Counted from the first letter of the stretch, positions 17,188 through 27,167 are shown. The stretch is DNA of 64,000 nucleotides from an uncultured Sutterella sp. (GCA_900546995.1 URFF01000002.1:1-64000), one strand, 5' to 3'. Made by a program: numbers and translations. Notes: generated from the letters alone by a model not told the origin.

Positions 17188-18106
17188 CAGCAGGCGCTGT
17201 GAGCGCCTTTCTCATTTTGATTAACGCATTTTTCTCGATTTGGCGAACGCGCTCTGCGGAAACTCCCAATTCTTTGGCAAGTTCTTGCAGGGTTTTGGGC
17301 GCTAGATTGCCATTCTCATCTTCGTTGAGCCAGCGCGCTTGAATGACTTTTCGACTTCGTTCATCCAAACTCAGTAAGGCCTGCCGAATTCCCTCGCGTT
17401 GCATTCGCTCTTCGTCTTTTTGTTCAAGTACCTGTGAGGGCTCATCTTTTTCGGACGATAACCATTGAATCGGGGCATTCGTTGCGCCGTCTTCATCTTC
17501 TTCAGTTGGAGTGTCCAGCGATGTGTCATTGCCGTACATACGCTGCTCCATTTCCAATACTTCCGAAGGCTTGACATCCAATGTATGGGCTATTTTGTCT
17601 GCCTGTGAATAGGTCAGCGCATTTTCACCCCGCATGGAACGAAGATTAAAGAAAAGTTTTCGTTGAGCCTTTGTGGTTGCCAGTTTAACTTGTCGCCAAT
17701 TTTTAATAATGTAGTCTTGAATTTCTGAGCGAATCCAGTATTCGGCAAATGTCATCAGACGCGCGCCATGGGATGGATCAAAGTGCTTGATGGCCTTCAT
17801 TAAGCCGATGTTGCCTTCTTGGATGAGATCGGCGTGGGGGATGCCATAGCCGAGGTACGAGCGCGCTATCGCGATGACCAGCCGTAAATGGGCCATAACA
17901 AGGTCACGACCGGCAGCCATATCATTGTCATTGTGTAAGCGCTCCATCAAGCGCTTTTCTTCCTCATAAGACAAAATAGGCACACGATTAGCAGCCTGGA
18001 TGTAGGCATCCAAGTTTCCCAAACTGGGGATAACGGCAGGTACCTTGCTTTGGTAGGGGACCAGCGCACCGCCGGAGGCATTTTTTTCGTTTTTGGTTTC
18101 AGCCAT
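17174..18106 (-). CDS. rpoH: RNA polymerase heat-shock sigma factor RpoH (sigma-32)
   Basis: About 310 residues from the first ATG; a TTG start at 18154 inside ftsX would add 16 residues. Region 1.2/2 carries [15 protein letters not shown] and the -10 recognition helix; the RpoH box QRKLFFNLR, diagnostic of sigma-32, lies after region 2. Region 4 ends with [23 protein letters not shown]. RpoH directs heat-shock transcription. The gene follows ftsE-ftsX as in many proteobacteria. The acidic insertion EEDEDGATN between regions 3 and 4 is longer than usual for the family. Confidence 0.95.
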   Translation of the reverse strand: MAETKNEKNASGGALVPYQSKVPAVIPSLGNLDAYIQAANRVPILSYEEEKRLMERLHNDNDMAAGRDLVMAHLRLVIAIARSYLGYGIPHADLIQEGNIGLMKAIKHFDPSHGARLMTFAEYWIRSEIQDYIIKNWRQVKLATTKAQRKLFFNLRSMRGENALTYSQADKIAHTLDVKPSEVLEMEQRMYGNDTSLDTPTEEDEDGATNAPIQWLSSEKDEPSQVLEQKDEERMQREGIRQALLSLDERSRKVIQARWLNEDENGNLAPKTLQELAKELGVSAERVRQIEKNALIKMRKALTAPADEYV

Positions 18107-18128
18107 GGGAATGCTCAAGGTGGGCGAT

Positions 18129-19040
18129 TTAATCGATACGTTCGATTTTCGCAATAGCCCGTTGGGTAATGATGCTTGCGATCAAGCCACCCAAGAGGGA
18201 ACAAAACACAATAAAGCCGGCATTGAATTCCCAGGGTAAGGTGGAAATCACGATGGAGGTTCCATACTGATTTCCGACACTTTGCAATGCTTCATTTAAA
18301 AAACCGGTCGCAAAGCGTGATAAGCCCAAGGCAATGACGGCGGCTAACCCCATTGTTAAGAATCCTCGCCAGGCATACGGTCGAATGGAAAAAGAAGCTG
18401 AGGCACCGAAAAGATACAACATGCTCAGCTCATTTTTTTGAGCATCCGTGGCAAGACGTACACTTGCGGTGATCACGCAGACGAGCAACATCAGGGTAAT
18501 GATCGTAAATATAACACCAAGGTTAAACAAGGCGTCGTAAATTGCGTTTAATTTTGTTAACCAGGTGCTGTCGTAGGCAACCATATCAACGCCAGAGAGC
18601 TTTTCAATGTTTTTCGCTGTTTTCTCAATATCTTCGGGAGCCATATTTTGATCTAACGTCACGATAATCAAATCCGGTAACGGATTGGCTGATTTATCGT
18701 TATTGTTTGTTTTGATTCCCAAATTTTCATTGAGCGCTTTAAAGGCTTCTTCTTTAGGTATGGTCGTAATTTTCATGACATGCTCATGACGACCAATTCG
18801 AGCCTCAAGGTTGGTCATTTGGCTTTTTGTGATGCCATCATCGGTAAAGACGGTGACTTCGGGTGATACGGGAACCGACCGCAAAGGTTCTGAAAGACCA
18901 TAGACGATACTGGCAACAAACACAGGAATCGTCAAAGAGAGGCTTGCCAGTGCGAGCGCAAGGAAAAACAACCCTTTGGCATTGTTAATGCCACGCAATA
19001 CCTGTTGAAGCGCCCATGCGCGAGAAGACAAAAAACTCAT
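18129..19040 (-). CDS. ftsX: Cell division protein FtsX
   Basis: 303 residues with four membrane segments (about 25-47, 170-195, 225-245, 270-292) and a periplasmic loop of ~120 residues between the first two, the FtsX layout. FtsX is the permease-like partner of FtsE and passes a conformational signal through the inner membrane to EnvC and the amidases at the septum. Its start overlaps the ftsE stop by 4 bp (ATGA). An EnvC gene lies about 7 kb away in this window. Confidence 0.93.
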   Translation of the reverse strand: MSFLSSRAWALQQVLRGINNAKGLFFLALALASLSLTIPVFVASIVYGLSEPLRSVPVSPEVTVFTDDGITKSQMTNLEARIGRHEHVMKITTIPKEEAFKALNENLGIKTNNNDKSANPLPDLIIVTLDQNMAPEDIEKTAKNIEKLSGVDMVAYDSTWLTKLNAIYDALFNLGVIFTIITLMLLVCVITASVRLATDAQKNELSMLYLFGASASFSIRPYAWRGFLTMGLAAVIALGLSRFATGFLNEALQSVGNQYGTSIVISTLPWEFNAGFIVFCSLLGGLIASIITQRAIAKIERID

Positions 19041-19723
19041 CGCAGAGCCTCATGTTGAGAAGCGAAACGGACCTCACGATAGGGAATACCGTAAGGAGTG
19101 AGTAAAAGGTGCGAGGCCACAATAACGGTTACACCGGCGCTGGCAAACTCACCAAGTAGATTAATAAGCGTTTGAGCATTGTTAGCGTCTAAATGAGCAG
19201 CTGGTTCATCGGCCAAAATTAAAACCGGTAAATTCACGACGGCCCGAGCTAGACTCACTTGCTGCCGCTGACCTGAAGAGAGGTCAATTGGCATCGCATA
19301 AGCTAATTCTGAAACATGGCAGCGTGAAAGAGCCGCCAGCGCCTGCTGACGAGCTTGGGCAGTTGTCGCTTCCGCAGCAAGCGCAGGCAACATGACATTT
19401 TCCAAAATCGAGCGATCGGGTAAAAGCGGTGAGTCTTGCATCATCAGACCGATCGCCCGTCGAAGCCAACGCCTCTGGAGGATGGAAAAATTCTGAACGT
19501 CTTCGCCGGCGACCCGCACGGCTCCCTTGGTGGGATTTAATAAGCCTGCAATTAACCGCAAAACAGTGGATTTTCCACACCCAGTGTCACCATGCAAAAC
19601 GACAAACTCTCCGCGATAAATTTTCACAGAGACATCGCGCAACACCTGCATGTCATCAAAGTCCATGAAAACATGGGCTAATTCCACGAGGGGGTTGTCT
19701 TGGGGAACAATGGGGTTTGTCAT
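19037..19723 (-). CDS. ftsE: Cell division ATP-binding protein FtsE
   Basis: 228 residues with Walker A (HGDTGCGKSTVLR, about 45), a Q-loop, signature LSSGQRQQVSLARA, Walker B LILADEPAAHLD and a switch His in ASH. The Walker A and signature are slightly unusual (GDTGCGKS; LSSGQ rather than LSGGQ). FtsE binds FtsX at the divisome. Identity rests mainly on tight coupling to ftsX and rpoH, since LolD/MacB-type ATPases look similar. It follows ppx after 13 bp. Confidence 0.93.
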   Translation of the reverse strand: MTNPIVPQDNPLVELAHVFMDFDDMQVLRDVSVKIYRGEFVVLHGDTGCGKSTVLRLIAGLLNPTKGAVRVAGEDVQNFSILQRRWLRRAIGLMMQDSPLLPDRSILENVMLPALAAEATTAQARQQALAALSRCHVSELAYAMPIDLSSGQRQQVSLARAVVNLPVLILADEPAAHLDANNAQTLINLLGEFASAGVTVIVASHLLLTPYGIPYREVRFASQHEALR

Positions 19724-19736
19724 GAAAATCTAAAAA

Positions 19737-21209
19737 TCAGCAATAACGAAAGTCAAAGGTATATTGTACGGCTTTCCAGTGGCTTACTTCACATCCCAAG
19801 AGGAATTTTATTAAAGGATGGGTTTCCAACCAGTTCTTGGATAGGATTTGAAGTTCAAAATGGTTGGTTCCCAATGAAAGAAGCCGGAGTTCGGGTAATG
19901 CTGTGCGCGTTCTTTCCTGAGCGAAGATGCAGGCTAGGCGTAGGCAAAGTAACGATAAAGTCCAAGCGGAGTCCCTCATTTGAGTATTAAAAGCTTGAAG
20001 TTCTCCACGTTGAGCCAGGATCAAATCCGCAATCCAGCGCTGAGATGATGCCGAGAATCCAACAAGATCGGCATGCTCAACGATATAGGCTCCATGGTGA
20101 TGGAATCCATTATGACTGATATTCGTTCCGATCTCGTGAAGTTGTGCCGCCCAATGAAGGCATTTTTTCTCTTCATCCAAACCATCCGGAATGAGTGAGC
20201 GCATGAGCGCCGCACTTAAAGAGTCAACACGAGTAGTTTGTTCACGGTCCCACTGAACAAGGGACAAAAGCCTGTTAATGCTTTGGGTCCTGCAGTCATT
20301 ATGGTTAAGTTTATCGAGCAGGTCGTAGAGCACTCCCATGCGTAGCGCTCCTGAGGAAAATGCCATCTGATTGATTTCCAAGGCATCAAAAACAGCACAT
20401 AACACCGCAAGGCCTCCGGCGATGACATCTTTTCTGGACTGGTGCAGATCTTCAAGTTGAAGCTTTTTTATTTCGCCGCAATCAATGAAATAGTCGCGAA
20501 TTCTGTGAAGATCTTCCCGTGTGATGATCTCATTGTTAAGACCAAGCGTCCGAGCGATGGAACAAATCGCCTCCATGGAGCCAGAGGAGCCATAGGCTTC
20601 ATCCCAGATCCGCGGAGCGCTGAAAACCTTTCTGGCTTCGATCAAATGGGAGTAAGCCGCCAGTTGCGCAGCTTCAAAGCGACTGCGTGAGATAATGCCG
20701 TCGGCAAAATAAGCAAGTGTCAAACTCACGCATCCGACATGAAAAGAATTGCAAACTTGGGCTTGGTAGCCTTGACCCACTGAAAGTTCGGTAGATGCCC
20801 CACCAATGTCAACAATAAGACGGCGAGCTAGGGATGGTTGCAGAGCGTGAGAGCAGCCCACAAAAATAAGTCGCGCCTCTTCGTTACCTCTTAAGACTTC
20901 AATGGGATAGCCGAGTGCTTTTTGGGCCTTTTCGATAAATTCCGGTGCGTTTTTTGCGACACGCAAGGTCTGGGTTCCAACGGCTCGCACGTGGCTAGTT
21001 GGGAAACCGACTAAAAGGCTCTTAAATCTCGAAAGTGTATTGAGCGCTCGTTGCTGAGCGGCTAAGGAAAGGTTTCCCGCGTCATCCAACCCGGCAGCGA
21101 TTCTGACACCTTCTTTGAAGTAGCTTTCAGGAACAATCTCGTTGGCTTCAACACGACCGATTTGTAATCGAAAACTATTAGAGCCGAGATCGACAGAGGC
21201 AACATGCAT
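19737..21209 (-). CDS. ppx: Exopolyphosphatase / guanosine pentaphosphatase (Ppx/GppA)
   Basis: 490 residues, the size of the two-domain Ppx/GppA proteins. The ASKHA nucleotide fold starts with VDLGSNSFRLQIGR and contains VDIGGASTELSVGQG; the C-terminal HD-like domain has the HEIGTNISHNGFHHHGAYIVEH helix pair. Such proteins shorten polyphosphate and may convert pppGpp to ppGpp; the sequence does not separate the two activities. The stop lies 13 bp before ftsE and the start 5 bp after coaD, so it sits inside the operon. Confidence 0.9.
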   Translation of the reverse strand: MHVASVDLGSNSFRLQIGRVEANEIVPESYFKEGVRIAAGLDDAGNLSLAAQQRALNTLSRFKSLLVGFPTSHVRAVGTQTLRVAKNAPEFIEKAQKALGYPIEVLRGNEEARLIFVGCSHALQPSLARRLIVDIGGASTELSVGQGYQAQVCNSFHVGCVSLTLAYFADGIISRSRFEAAQLAAYSHLIEARKVFSAPRIWDEAYGSSGSMEAICSIARTLGLNNEIITREDLHRIRDYFIDCGEIKKLQLEDLHQSRKDVIAGGLAVLCAVFDALEINQMAFSSGALRMGVLYDLLDKLNHNDCRTQSINRLLSLVQWDREQTTRVDSLSAALMRSLIPDGLDEEKKCLHWAAQLHEIGTNISHNGFHHHGAYIVEHADLVGFSASSQRWIADLILAQRGELQAFNTQMRDSAWTLSLLCLRLACIFAQERTRTALPELRLLSLGTNHFELQILSKNWLETHPLIKFLLGCEVSHWKAVQYTFDFRYC

Positions 21210-21214
21210 TCGTT

Positions 21215-21703
21215 CTATTCCTTGTGAGCATCTCGTTTAGAGGCTAATGCGCGACATACCGCCGGACTGACAAAGGCGGAAACATCACCGCCCAAACGGT
21301 AAATTTCTCTGACAAGAGAGCCAGAAATTGCCTGAGTTCCGCTAATCGGCGGGAAAAAAATGGTTTGAACATCGTGATTGAGCGCTCTGTTGACGGCAGC
21401 CATCCGAGTTTCATAATCAAAATCGCTACCGTTACGTACTCCGCGAATGAGTACGTTCGCTGATCGAGCTTTAACAAATTCGCTCAGCAATCCTTCAAAG
21501 CCAACAACTTCAACGCCGGGGCGTTGTCCAATAACTTCTCGAGCCAAAAGTACCCGCTCTTCATAGGAGAAAAAGGTCTTTTTACCGGTGTCCGCGGCCA
21601 CGGCAACAATGATGTTGTCAAAAATTTGGCAGGCCCGATTCAGAACATCTTCATGTCCTAATGTAAATGGATCAAATGTTCCGGCGTATACAGCAATAGT
21701 CAT
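21215..21703 (-). CDS. coaD: Phosphopantetheine adenylyltransferase CoaD
   Basis: 162 residues, typical for CoaD. The nucleotidyltransferase motif TFDPFTLGHEDVL (T/HxGH) is at residues 9-21 and the C-terminal ISGT..SGSLVREI motif at about 130-142. It makes dephospho-CoA from 4'-phosphopantetheine and ATP. The start overlaps the rsmD stop by 4 bp; rsmD-coaD pairs are widespread in bacteria. Confidence 0.96.
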   Translation of the reverse strand: MTIAVYAGTFDPFTLGHEDVLNRACQIFDNIIVAVAADTGKKTFFSYEERVLLAREVIGQRPGVEVVGFEGLLSEFVKARSANVLIRGVRNGSDFDYETRMAAVNRALNHDVQTIFFPPISGTQAISGSLVREIYRLGGDVSAFVSPAVCRALASKRDAHKE

Positions 21704-22344
21704 AAATCCAAATCCTTGATCTTTACCAGACGGTAAGCAACGGCACCAGGATGTCCTTCTCGTACGACTTCAAGATGAAGTTGTTCAAATAGTTCATAGC
21801 AGTCCCACTCATTTGGGGACTCAATATAAATGACACCATTTGCCTTTAGGTGGGAAAGCGCAATCTTGATTGCTTTTTCATGGTAATTCAGCGCAAACGG
21901 CGGGTCAATAAAAATAATGTCAAAATGTTCATCCCGGTTAGTTAGCAAGGATAAAACATCACCTCGGATCAATTCAATTTGGTTGGCATTGAGTTTTTCT
22001 TGGGTGGCTTTCAATAAAGCATGGGCTGTAATGTTTTTTTCGAACATTACAGCACGTTGCCCGCCTCGGCTTGCAAATTCAAATCCCAATGCTCCGGAGC
22101 CAGCAAACATGTCGAGGGCACTTAGATTCGTAAAATCGCCGTAAAAGAAAGTCAACCAATTGAATAGGGTTTCGCGTATGCGATCTCCTGTGGGTCTGAG
22201 TCCCATGGCATCGGATACCGTCAATGGGGTACGACGCCACATTCCGGCGATAATTCGAACGGAACCACTGCCGCTTCTCGAGCTGACTCTTGGTAAACTT
22301 ACGTCACGTTGATTGTGACGAGATTTCATTTTCATAGGACGCAT
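21700..22344 (-). CDS. rsmD: 16S rRNA (guanine966-N2)-methyltransferase RsmD
   Basis: 214 residues with the RsmD N-terminus VRIIAGMWRRTPL, LRPTGDRIRETLFNWL, a SAM loop LDMFAGSGALGFE and catalytic IFIDPPFALNYHEKA. It methylates N2 of G966 in the 30S head. Starts at 22344, 22335 or 22329 are all possible and none has a clear Shine-Dalgarno. It heads the long rsmD-to-trmL run. Its start codon is only a few bases from the divergent ftsY start. Confidence 0.93.
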   Translation of the reverse strand: MRPMKMKSRHNQRDVSLPRVSSRSGSGSVRIIAGMWRRTPLTVSDAMGLRPTGDRIRETLFNWLTFFYGDFTNLSALDMFAGSGALGFEFASRGGQRAVMFEKNITAHALLKATQEKLNANQIELIRGDVLSLLTNRDEHFDIIFIDPPFALNYHEKAIKIALSHLKANGVIYIESPNEWDCYELFEQLHLEVVREGHPGAVAYRLVKIKDLDL

Positions 22345-22350
22345 AAGCTA

Positions 22351-23280
22351 ATGATAACGTCTGAGACGAAAAAAACGGGCTGGTTTAGTCGCCTAAAAGA
22401 AGGATTACACAAAACTCGTGTGAATATTATCGGTCTTTTCACGGGTGGGAAAGTTGATGAGGAGTTTTTAGAGGAGTTGGAGTTCGCTCTCATCTCGGCA
22501 GACATGGGGGTGCAAACCGTCAATGAGATGTTGGCTTCGTTGCGTGAGGCCATTCAGCTGAAGGGATTGAAGACTCAAGAAGAAGTCCGTTTGGAGCTTC
22601 GGGATCAATTGGTTAAATTATTGAAGCCAGCCGAAGGGCAACTTGATCTCAACCGGGAAAAGCCTTTGATCATGATGATGATCGGCGTTAATGGCGCCGG
22701 TAAGACCACCTCAATTGGGAAAATTAGTAAATGGTTTTCCAAAGAAGGGAAAAGCGTGCTTCTAGCGGCAGGAGATACCTTCAGAGCCGCAGCGCGTGAG
22801 CAACTTGCGGTTTGGGGGGAACGTAATCGTGTGGAGGTGATTGCCCAAACGGGAGGTGATCCGGCGGCGGTTGCTTTTGATGCTGTGAGTGCAGGCAAAG
22901 CACGTGGCACGGATGTTGTCATTGTTGATACCGCCGGTCGGTTGACGACGCAGACCCGTTTAATGGAAGAACTGAAACGCATCGCCCGTTCTCAGAATAA
23001 GGCCTTGCCGGGAGCGCCGCACGAAGTGATTTTGGTTATTGACGGAACAAATGGTCAAAATGCCTTGGCGCAAGTCAAAGCGTTTGACGAGGCTGTTCCG
23101 TTAACCGGCTTGATTATTACCAAGTTGGACGGAACGGCAAAGGGTGGCGTGTTAGCCGCCATTACTAAAATGCGACAAGATAAGCCGATTCCCATTTATT
23201 TCATTGGCGTTGGTGAACACATTGACGATCTGCAGCCGTTTAAAGCGGAAGAATTTGCCAACGCACTTATCGGTTTGTAG
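22351..23280 (+). CDS. ftsY: Signal recognition particle receptor FtsY
   Basis: About 309 residues from ATG 22351, which I prefer over an upstream in-frame start inside rsmD. It is an NG-domain SRP GTPase: N domain (about 10-95), G1 GVNGAGKTTSIGKI, the DTFRAAAREQL motif, G3 DTAGRL, G4 TKLDGTAKGG and the C-terminal GVGEHIDDLQPF. The acidic A domain of E. coli FtsY is missing, leaving a short basic/aromatic N-terminus (GWFSRLKEGL) that should form the membrane-targeting helix. It docks ribosome-SRP complexes at SecYEG. Confidence 0.95.
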   Translation: MITSETKKTGWFSRLKEGLHKTRVNIIGLFTGGKVDEEFLEELEFALISADMGVQTVNEMLASLREAIQLKGLKTQEEVRLELRDQLVKLLKPAEGQLDLNREKPLIMMMIGVNGAGKTTSIGKISKWFSKEGKSVLLAAGDTFRAAAREQLAVWGERNRVEVIAQTGGDPAAVAFDAVSAGKARGTDVVIVDTAGRLTTQTRLMEELKRIARSQNKALPGAPHEVILVIDGTNGQNALAQVKAFDEAVPLTGLIITKLDGTAKGGVLAAITKMRQDKPIPIYFIGVGEHIDDLQPFKAEEFANALIGL

Positions 23281-23294
23281 TCAAACGATCACCT

Positions 23295-23325
23295 AACTGG
23301 ATCAGGGGTCTCCCTGGTCCAAGTT
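23295..23325 (+). terminator. Terminator after ftsY
   Basis: A 9-bp stem with one G-U pair, extended by four more A/T-rich pairs with one bulge, encloses a 4-nt loop. It lies 15 bp after the ftsY stop and overlaps the end of the convergent asmA-like gene. The T-run follows only after a few bases (GCTTTTT at 23332-23338). Confidence 0.6.
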
Positions 23326-25486
23326 AAAGGTGCTTTTTCAAGAATTCTTTGATTCTATCCCAGCGGCTTGCTGGCTCTTGTTGAGGTTTCTCAATGGGCT
23401 TGGGAGCTGTCATTTGGTTGGCCGCCTGAATTTCTTCGCTATTGAGTGATAAAACCGGTTGCCACCAATGACCACTGATGTAAAGCTTTGTTTTTAATCC
23501 TCTCAACGACCCGTTTAACTCACCTTTTAGCGTCTCATTTTCTATATCAAGCTCAGCAACACCACTCATCGGGGCGCCTTTGAATTGGACATTTAAAGGA
23601 GATATCTCAGCTAATGCGTCGTGAATGGTCACGACGCCGCTGATTTGATCAACAGAGGTAAAAGCGGCGGGGTCTGCTTGAAGCGGTTTGAAATTTTCTA
23701 CCCGTTCGAGCGCTTCTTGCAAATTTAGACCAAAAAGTTTCGTATTGATGGTTGAAAAGCCAATTTGCCCGTTCATACCATTCGTGTCTGTACCATTGCC
23801 GAAGAAGTGAGCCTGTATGTTCATCGTTCCGGGAATCTTTTGTGTCGCTCCCGCTGATTGAACTAACGACTCCACACTGACGTTACTTGCGTCAGCGGTG
23901 ATATTCCATTGTCCTGGAGCCTGTATGGTTAAGTCCGCTTGTACCCGACCATCATACAGTAAGGCAGAAATGCTAGGAAGGTGCAATACACCTTTTTGAA
24001 TAGAGATCGGTGCCTTGAGTTGTTGGGCCTTTAATTTGGCGATTTCCAATTCACCAATGACGACACGACCGTTAAAGTCAAAATGATCTAAAAGTTTAAA
24101 GTCATATCGAGGAGAATTCGGTGCTTGTATAGATTCTTCTGATATAGCTGGAACTGGATTTAGCCCATCGGCCGTTACAGGTTCGGAAGTCGTTTGGTCA
24201 GACATTGTCTGATCGGACTCCATTTCCGATTTTTGCGTGCCAGGCAACTCGGTATTACTGTTGGTATCAACAACGGGCTTTTCACTCGAAAGGGGAGTAT
24301 TAGAGATGCTCGATAAGAGTGCCAAGTCTTTAATTCGTAGACGCCCGATGACAAGTTCCCCTTCGATATTGGGATGCTTGTAGCCAACCACTTGTCCCTG
24401 GAAGTTGACCGGAGACTCGTTGAGGCGACTAAAAAGGGTTAGATTGATTTGTTGATTGTCATGGCATCCATCCGCTTGGCCGGAAATCGGGGAGGCCGAC
24501 GTCGCCCGGGGTAACAAGACATGTCCCTGCAAGTGTTCGGCTTGCCAGAGACCTCCCGTTTGCTTGAAGCTGATTGGTGAGCGTAAATCCAATTCGAAAC
24601 GGTCTTCACCCGAGCCCATTCGGTAGGTTATGCGCAAGTCTGGAGCTTCAAATTGATCCGGAGAGACTTTGAGCTCTGCGGTTGAAAGTGTTAATTGTTG
24701 AGATTTCTCTGCATTAAAGAAATTCAGTAGAGCCGTTTTACTGTAAAAGGCATTGTCTTTAAATTGCATAAGCGGAGAATCAAGTTCCCATTGGGTTGAT
24801 GCTCCGTTATAAGTTCCGTTAGCGCGTAGGTGCAATTGTTCAAAAGCCAAAGCGCCGGAGGCTAAGTTGACGTCTAAGGTAAAGCTGCTTTCGCCTTCCA
24901 GCAAAAGATCTTTTGTATCCGTTTTGATGCGCAACTGCGAACTAAAACTCACCGGAGCGTGCATCTGCGGAGCAGGATTGGCGACATAGGCAGAAAAATT
25001 GGTCAATTGGATGGAGTATTGTGAATCAACCAACCGAAAATCAGCATCTTTTAAGATGAGCGATTCAATAACAACGTCTTTGAAAAAACTTGTATTTTCA
25101 GTTCGGTAGTTACGAAGTGTTTCAATGAGCCGCTCCGAATCCATTGACTGAGTGGATAGACCTTCCAAGGTGAGTACTTGGCAATGGGAGCGTCCCAACA
25201 GGAGCCACCAAGGCTTTAGATCAAAATGAGCAGTACGGAACTGTGCGATTGTTGAATCTGATGAATTTTTAATCGTTGTTGCTGGCAGATGAACTTCAAC
25301 GGTGGGTAAAACCTTGACCGTTGGTAATTCGTTCATTTGAAGCGTTAGACCGTTTTGAGCGAAAGCTTTTTGAAGATGTTGTTGCACCCTTTCTGGGGTC
25401 ACGAGCAAGAAAAGCGCGACCACACACACCATCGCGGCTAAAACGATGATGGCAATCAACCATAAAAGTCGTCTAACGATTCGCAT
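23324..25486 (-). CDS. AsmA-family envelope protein
   Basis: 720 residues. One N-terminal membrane segment (about 6-29) anchors a long periplasmic region rich in beta-strand pattern. The start MRIVRRLLWLIAIIVLAA and the C-terminal AsmA domain (DFNGRVVIGELEIAKLKAQQLKAPISI, then NMNGQIGFSTINTKLFGLNL and LNVQFKGAPMSGVAELDI) match the family. AsmA-like proteins form bridge-type beta structures implicated in phospholipid or outer-membrane transport. A Ser/Thr/Glu-rich low-complexity stretch (about 390-455) splits the two halves. It appears to be a single-gene unit facing ftsY. Confidence 0.85.
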   Translation of the reverse strand: MRIVRRLLWLIAIIVLAAMVCVVALFLLVTPERVQQHLQKAFAQNGLTLQMNELPTVKVLPTVEVHLPATTIKNSSDSTIAQFRTAHFDLKPWWLLLGRSHCQVLTLEGLSTQSMDSERLIETLRNYRTENTSFFKDVVIESLILKDADFRLVDSQYSIQLTNFSAYVANPAPQMHAPVSFSSQLRIKTDTKDLLLEGESSFTLDVNLASGALAFEQLHLRANGTYNGASTQWELDSPLMQFKDNAFYSKTALLNFFNAEKSQQLTLSTAELKVSPDQFEAPDLRITYRMGSGEDRFELDLRSPISFKQTGGLWQAEHLQGHVLLPRATSASPISGQADGCHDNQQINLTLFSRLNESPVNFQGQVVGYKHPNIEGELVIGRLRIKDLALLSSISNTPLSSEKPVVDTNSNTELPGTQKSEMESDQTMSDQTTSEPVTADGLNPVPAISEESIQAPNSPRYDFKLLDHFDFNGRVVIGELEIAKLKAQQLKAPISIQKGVLHLPSISALLYDGRVQADLTIQAPGQWNITADASNVSVESLVQSAGATQKIPGTMNIQAHFFGNGTDTNGMNGQIGFSTINTKLFGLNLQEALERVENFKPLQADPAAFTSVDQISGVVTIHDALAEISPLNVQFKGAPMSGVAELDIENETLKGELNGSLRGLKTKLYISGHWWQPVLSLNSEEIQAANQMTAPKPIEKPQQEPASRWDRIKEFLKKHL

Positions 25487-25575
25487 GAAACAAAACCGTG
25501 CAAAGGAGGTAATAGAGTCAACAAAACGTAAAATAGCACAAAAAATCAGGGGGCAATGCGCTGGTTTAAAAACTT

Positions 25576-25953
25576 TTACTTAGGCTGCTTCCACTTATCA
25601 CGAATTGTTTGGCGTAAATTCGGTGCGAGTCGCTCCAGAGCGTCTAGTGTCATGAAGATAGAATTCCGTCCCCGATTGGAGAGTTCCCGGAAACGAGCAA
25701 GCAGTTCATTTTCTTCCTCGATCGGATTGTGACGCTCGCTTGTGATGATAAAGAGGATGTCAAAACCACAGTCGTTTAAGCGAGGCATGCGAAAGATACC
25801 GGGGTCCTCTTGACCTTCTTCGTACTTTTGATAAGTTTGCAACGGCACCCCGAGGAGTTGGGCAATTTGCAACTCCGTGTAACCTAAGCGTTCTCGTTCG
25901 GAACGAAGTCTTTCACCGAACTCACGACGACGTTTGGATAGTACTGTTGCCAT
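25576..25953 (-). CDS. Helix-turn-helix transcriptional regulator (Cro/CI type)
   Basis: 125 residues. The first ~60 form a Cro/CI-type HTH (FGERLRSERERLGYTELQIAQLLGVPLQTYQKYEEGQEDPGI). The rest includes a strand GFDILFIIT and two helices with no family I recognise. Similar phage-repressor-like regulators often sit alone in Sutterellaceae-type chromosomes. It lies between ychF and asmA on the same strand, after the ychF terminator, so it has its own promoter in only ~20 bp of free space or depends on read-through. Targets unknown. Confidence 0.8.
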   Translation of the reverse strand: MATVLSKRRREFGERLRSERERLGYTELQIAQLLGVPLQTYQKYEEGQEDPGIFRMPRLNDCGFDILFIITSERHNPIEEENELLARFRELSNRGRNSIFMTLDALERLAPNLRQTIRDKWKQPK

Positions 25954-25973
25954 AAATTAAAAGTGTGTCTGAA

Positions 25974-25999
25974 AAGGGTTGGCAACAATGCCAACCCTT
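25974..25999 (-). terminator. Rho-independent terminator after ychF
   Basis: A perfect 11-bp stem (25974-25984 and 25989-25999) with a 4-nt loop is followed on the minus strand by TT and lies 15 bp after the ychF stop. Counting the A-T base pairs at the stem foot, four Us follow the GC core. Confidence 0.82.
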
Positions 26000-26013
26000 C
26001 GATTGTAAAGGAT

Positions 26014-27108
26014 TTAAACGTTGAATAAGAAATTCATGACATCGCCGTCATGAACAACATAATCTTTGCCTTCGGCACGCATTTTGCCCGCTTCTTGAGC
26101 ACCTTTTTCACCGTGGTGAGCAATGTAGTCCTCGAAAGAAATGGTTTGGGCACGAATGAAGCCGCGTTCAAAGTCGGTGTGAATGACACCGGCTGCTTGA
26201 GGCGCTGTATCACCCTTGTGAATTGTCCAAGCGCGAACTTCCTTTGGGCCGGCTGTGAAATAGGTCTGCAGGCCCAGTAGATCGTAACCGGCGCGAATCA
26301 CGCGATCAAGCCCGGCTTCATGCATGCCCATATCCTCAAGGAACATGGCCTTATCGTCTTCATCAAGCTCGGCGATTTCGGCTTCAATTTTTGCGCATAA
26401 AGCAACTACAGGAGCATTTTCTTTCGCCGCAATGGCTTTGACTGCATCCAGTAAGGGATTGTTTTCAAAACCCGTGTCATCCACATTGGCGACATACATG
26501 GTGGGTTTGACGGTCAGAAGACAAAGCGGCTTGATGATCGCTTTTTCATCTTTAGTCAATTCAACTTGTCGGGCGGGTTTGCCTTCATTTAAAACCGGTT
26601 GAATCTTCTCAAGTACCGTTACGAGTTTGAGCGCTTCCTTATCGCCGCCTTGACGAGCTTGTTTTGAATACTTGTTGAGCATGCGGTCAACGGTTGCCAA
26701 GTCTGCAAGGGCGAGTTCCGTATTAATGACTTCAATATCCTCAGTCGGATCCACATGGCCGGCGACGTGTACGATGTTGTCATCATTGAAACAACGGACA
26801 ATATGGGCAATGGCATCGCACTCACGAATATTCGCAAGGAACTGATTCCCTAACCCTTCACCCTTACTCGCACCGGCGACAAGACCTGCAATATCAACAA
26901 ATTCGACAACAGCGGGAACGATGCGCAAAGGAGAAACGATATTCGCGAGTTGCTTTAAGCGTGGATCGGGGACTTCAACAATGCCGACATTGGGTTCAAT
27001 CGTGCAGAAGGGATAATTTTCTGCAGCAATACCAGCCTTGGTTAAAGCATTAAAAATTGTGGATTTACCCACATTGGGTAGTCCGACAATACCACATTTC
27101 AATCCCAT
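26014..27108 (-). CDS. ychF: Redox-regulated ATPase YchF
   Basis: 364 residues, one more than E. coli YchF. G1 reads [15 protein letters not shown]3 [15 protein letters not shown], and the nucleotide-specificity loop has NVDD in place of NKxD, consistent with the ATP preference of this Obg-family member. The C-terminal TGS-like domain includes [29 protein letters not shown]. It binds ribosomes and modulates translation and oxidative stress responses. In related genomes it closes the prs-rplY-pth-ychF order, as it does here, with a DUF523 gene added. Confidence 0.96.
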   Translation of the reverse strand: MGLKCGIVGLPNVGKSTIFNALTKAGIAAENYPFCTIEPNVGIVEVPDPRLKQLANIVSPLRIVPAVVEFVDIAGLVAGASKGEGLGNQFLANIRECDAIAHIVRCFNDDNIVHVAGHVDPTEDIEVINTELALADLATVDRMLNKYSKQARQGGDKEALKLVTVLEKIQPVLNEGKPARQVELTKDEKAIIKPLCLLTVKPTMYVANVDDTGFENNPLLDAVKAIAAKENAPVVALCAKIEAEIAELDEDDKAMFLEDMGMHEAGLDRVIRAGYDLLGLQTYFTAGPKEVRAWTIHKGDTAPQAAGVIHTDFERGFIRAQTISFEDYIAHHGEKGAQEAGKMRAEGKDYVVHDGDVMNFLFNV

Positions 27109-27167
27109 GATAATTTCCGGTAAAAAAGTCTATAACCAATGAATTTTAACATTCGACGAGGACGGCC

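Noticed and set aside
25502..25510. A near-perfect Shine-Dalgarno (AAAGGAGGT) on the plus strand
   Set aside because: No ATG, GTG or TTG follows at a usable distance and no ORF begins there; it is probably chance.
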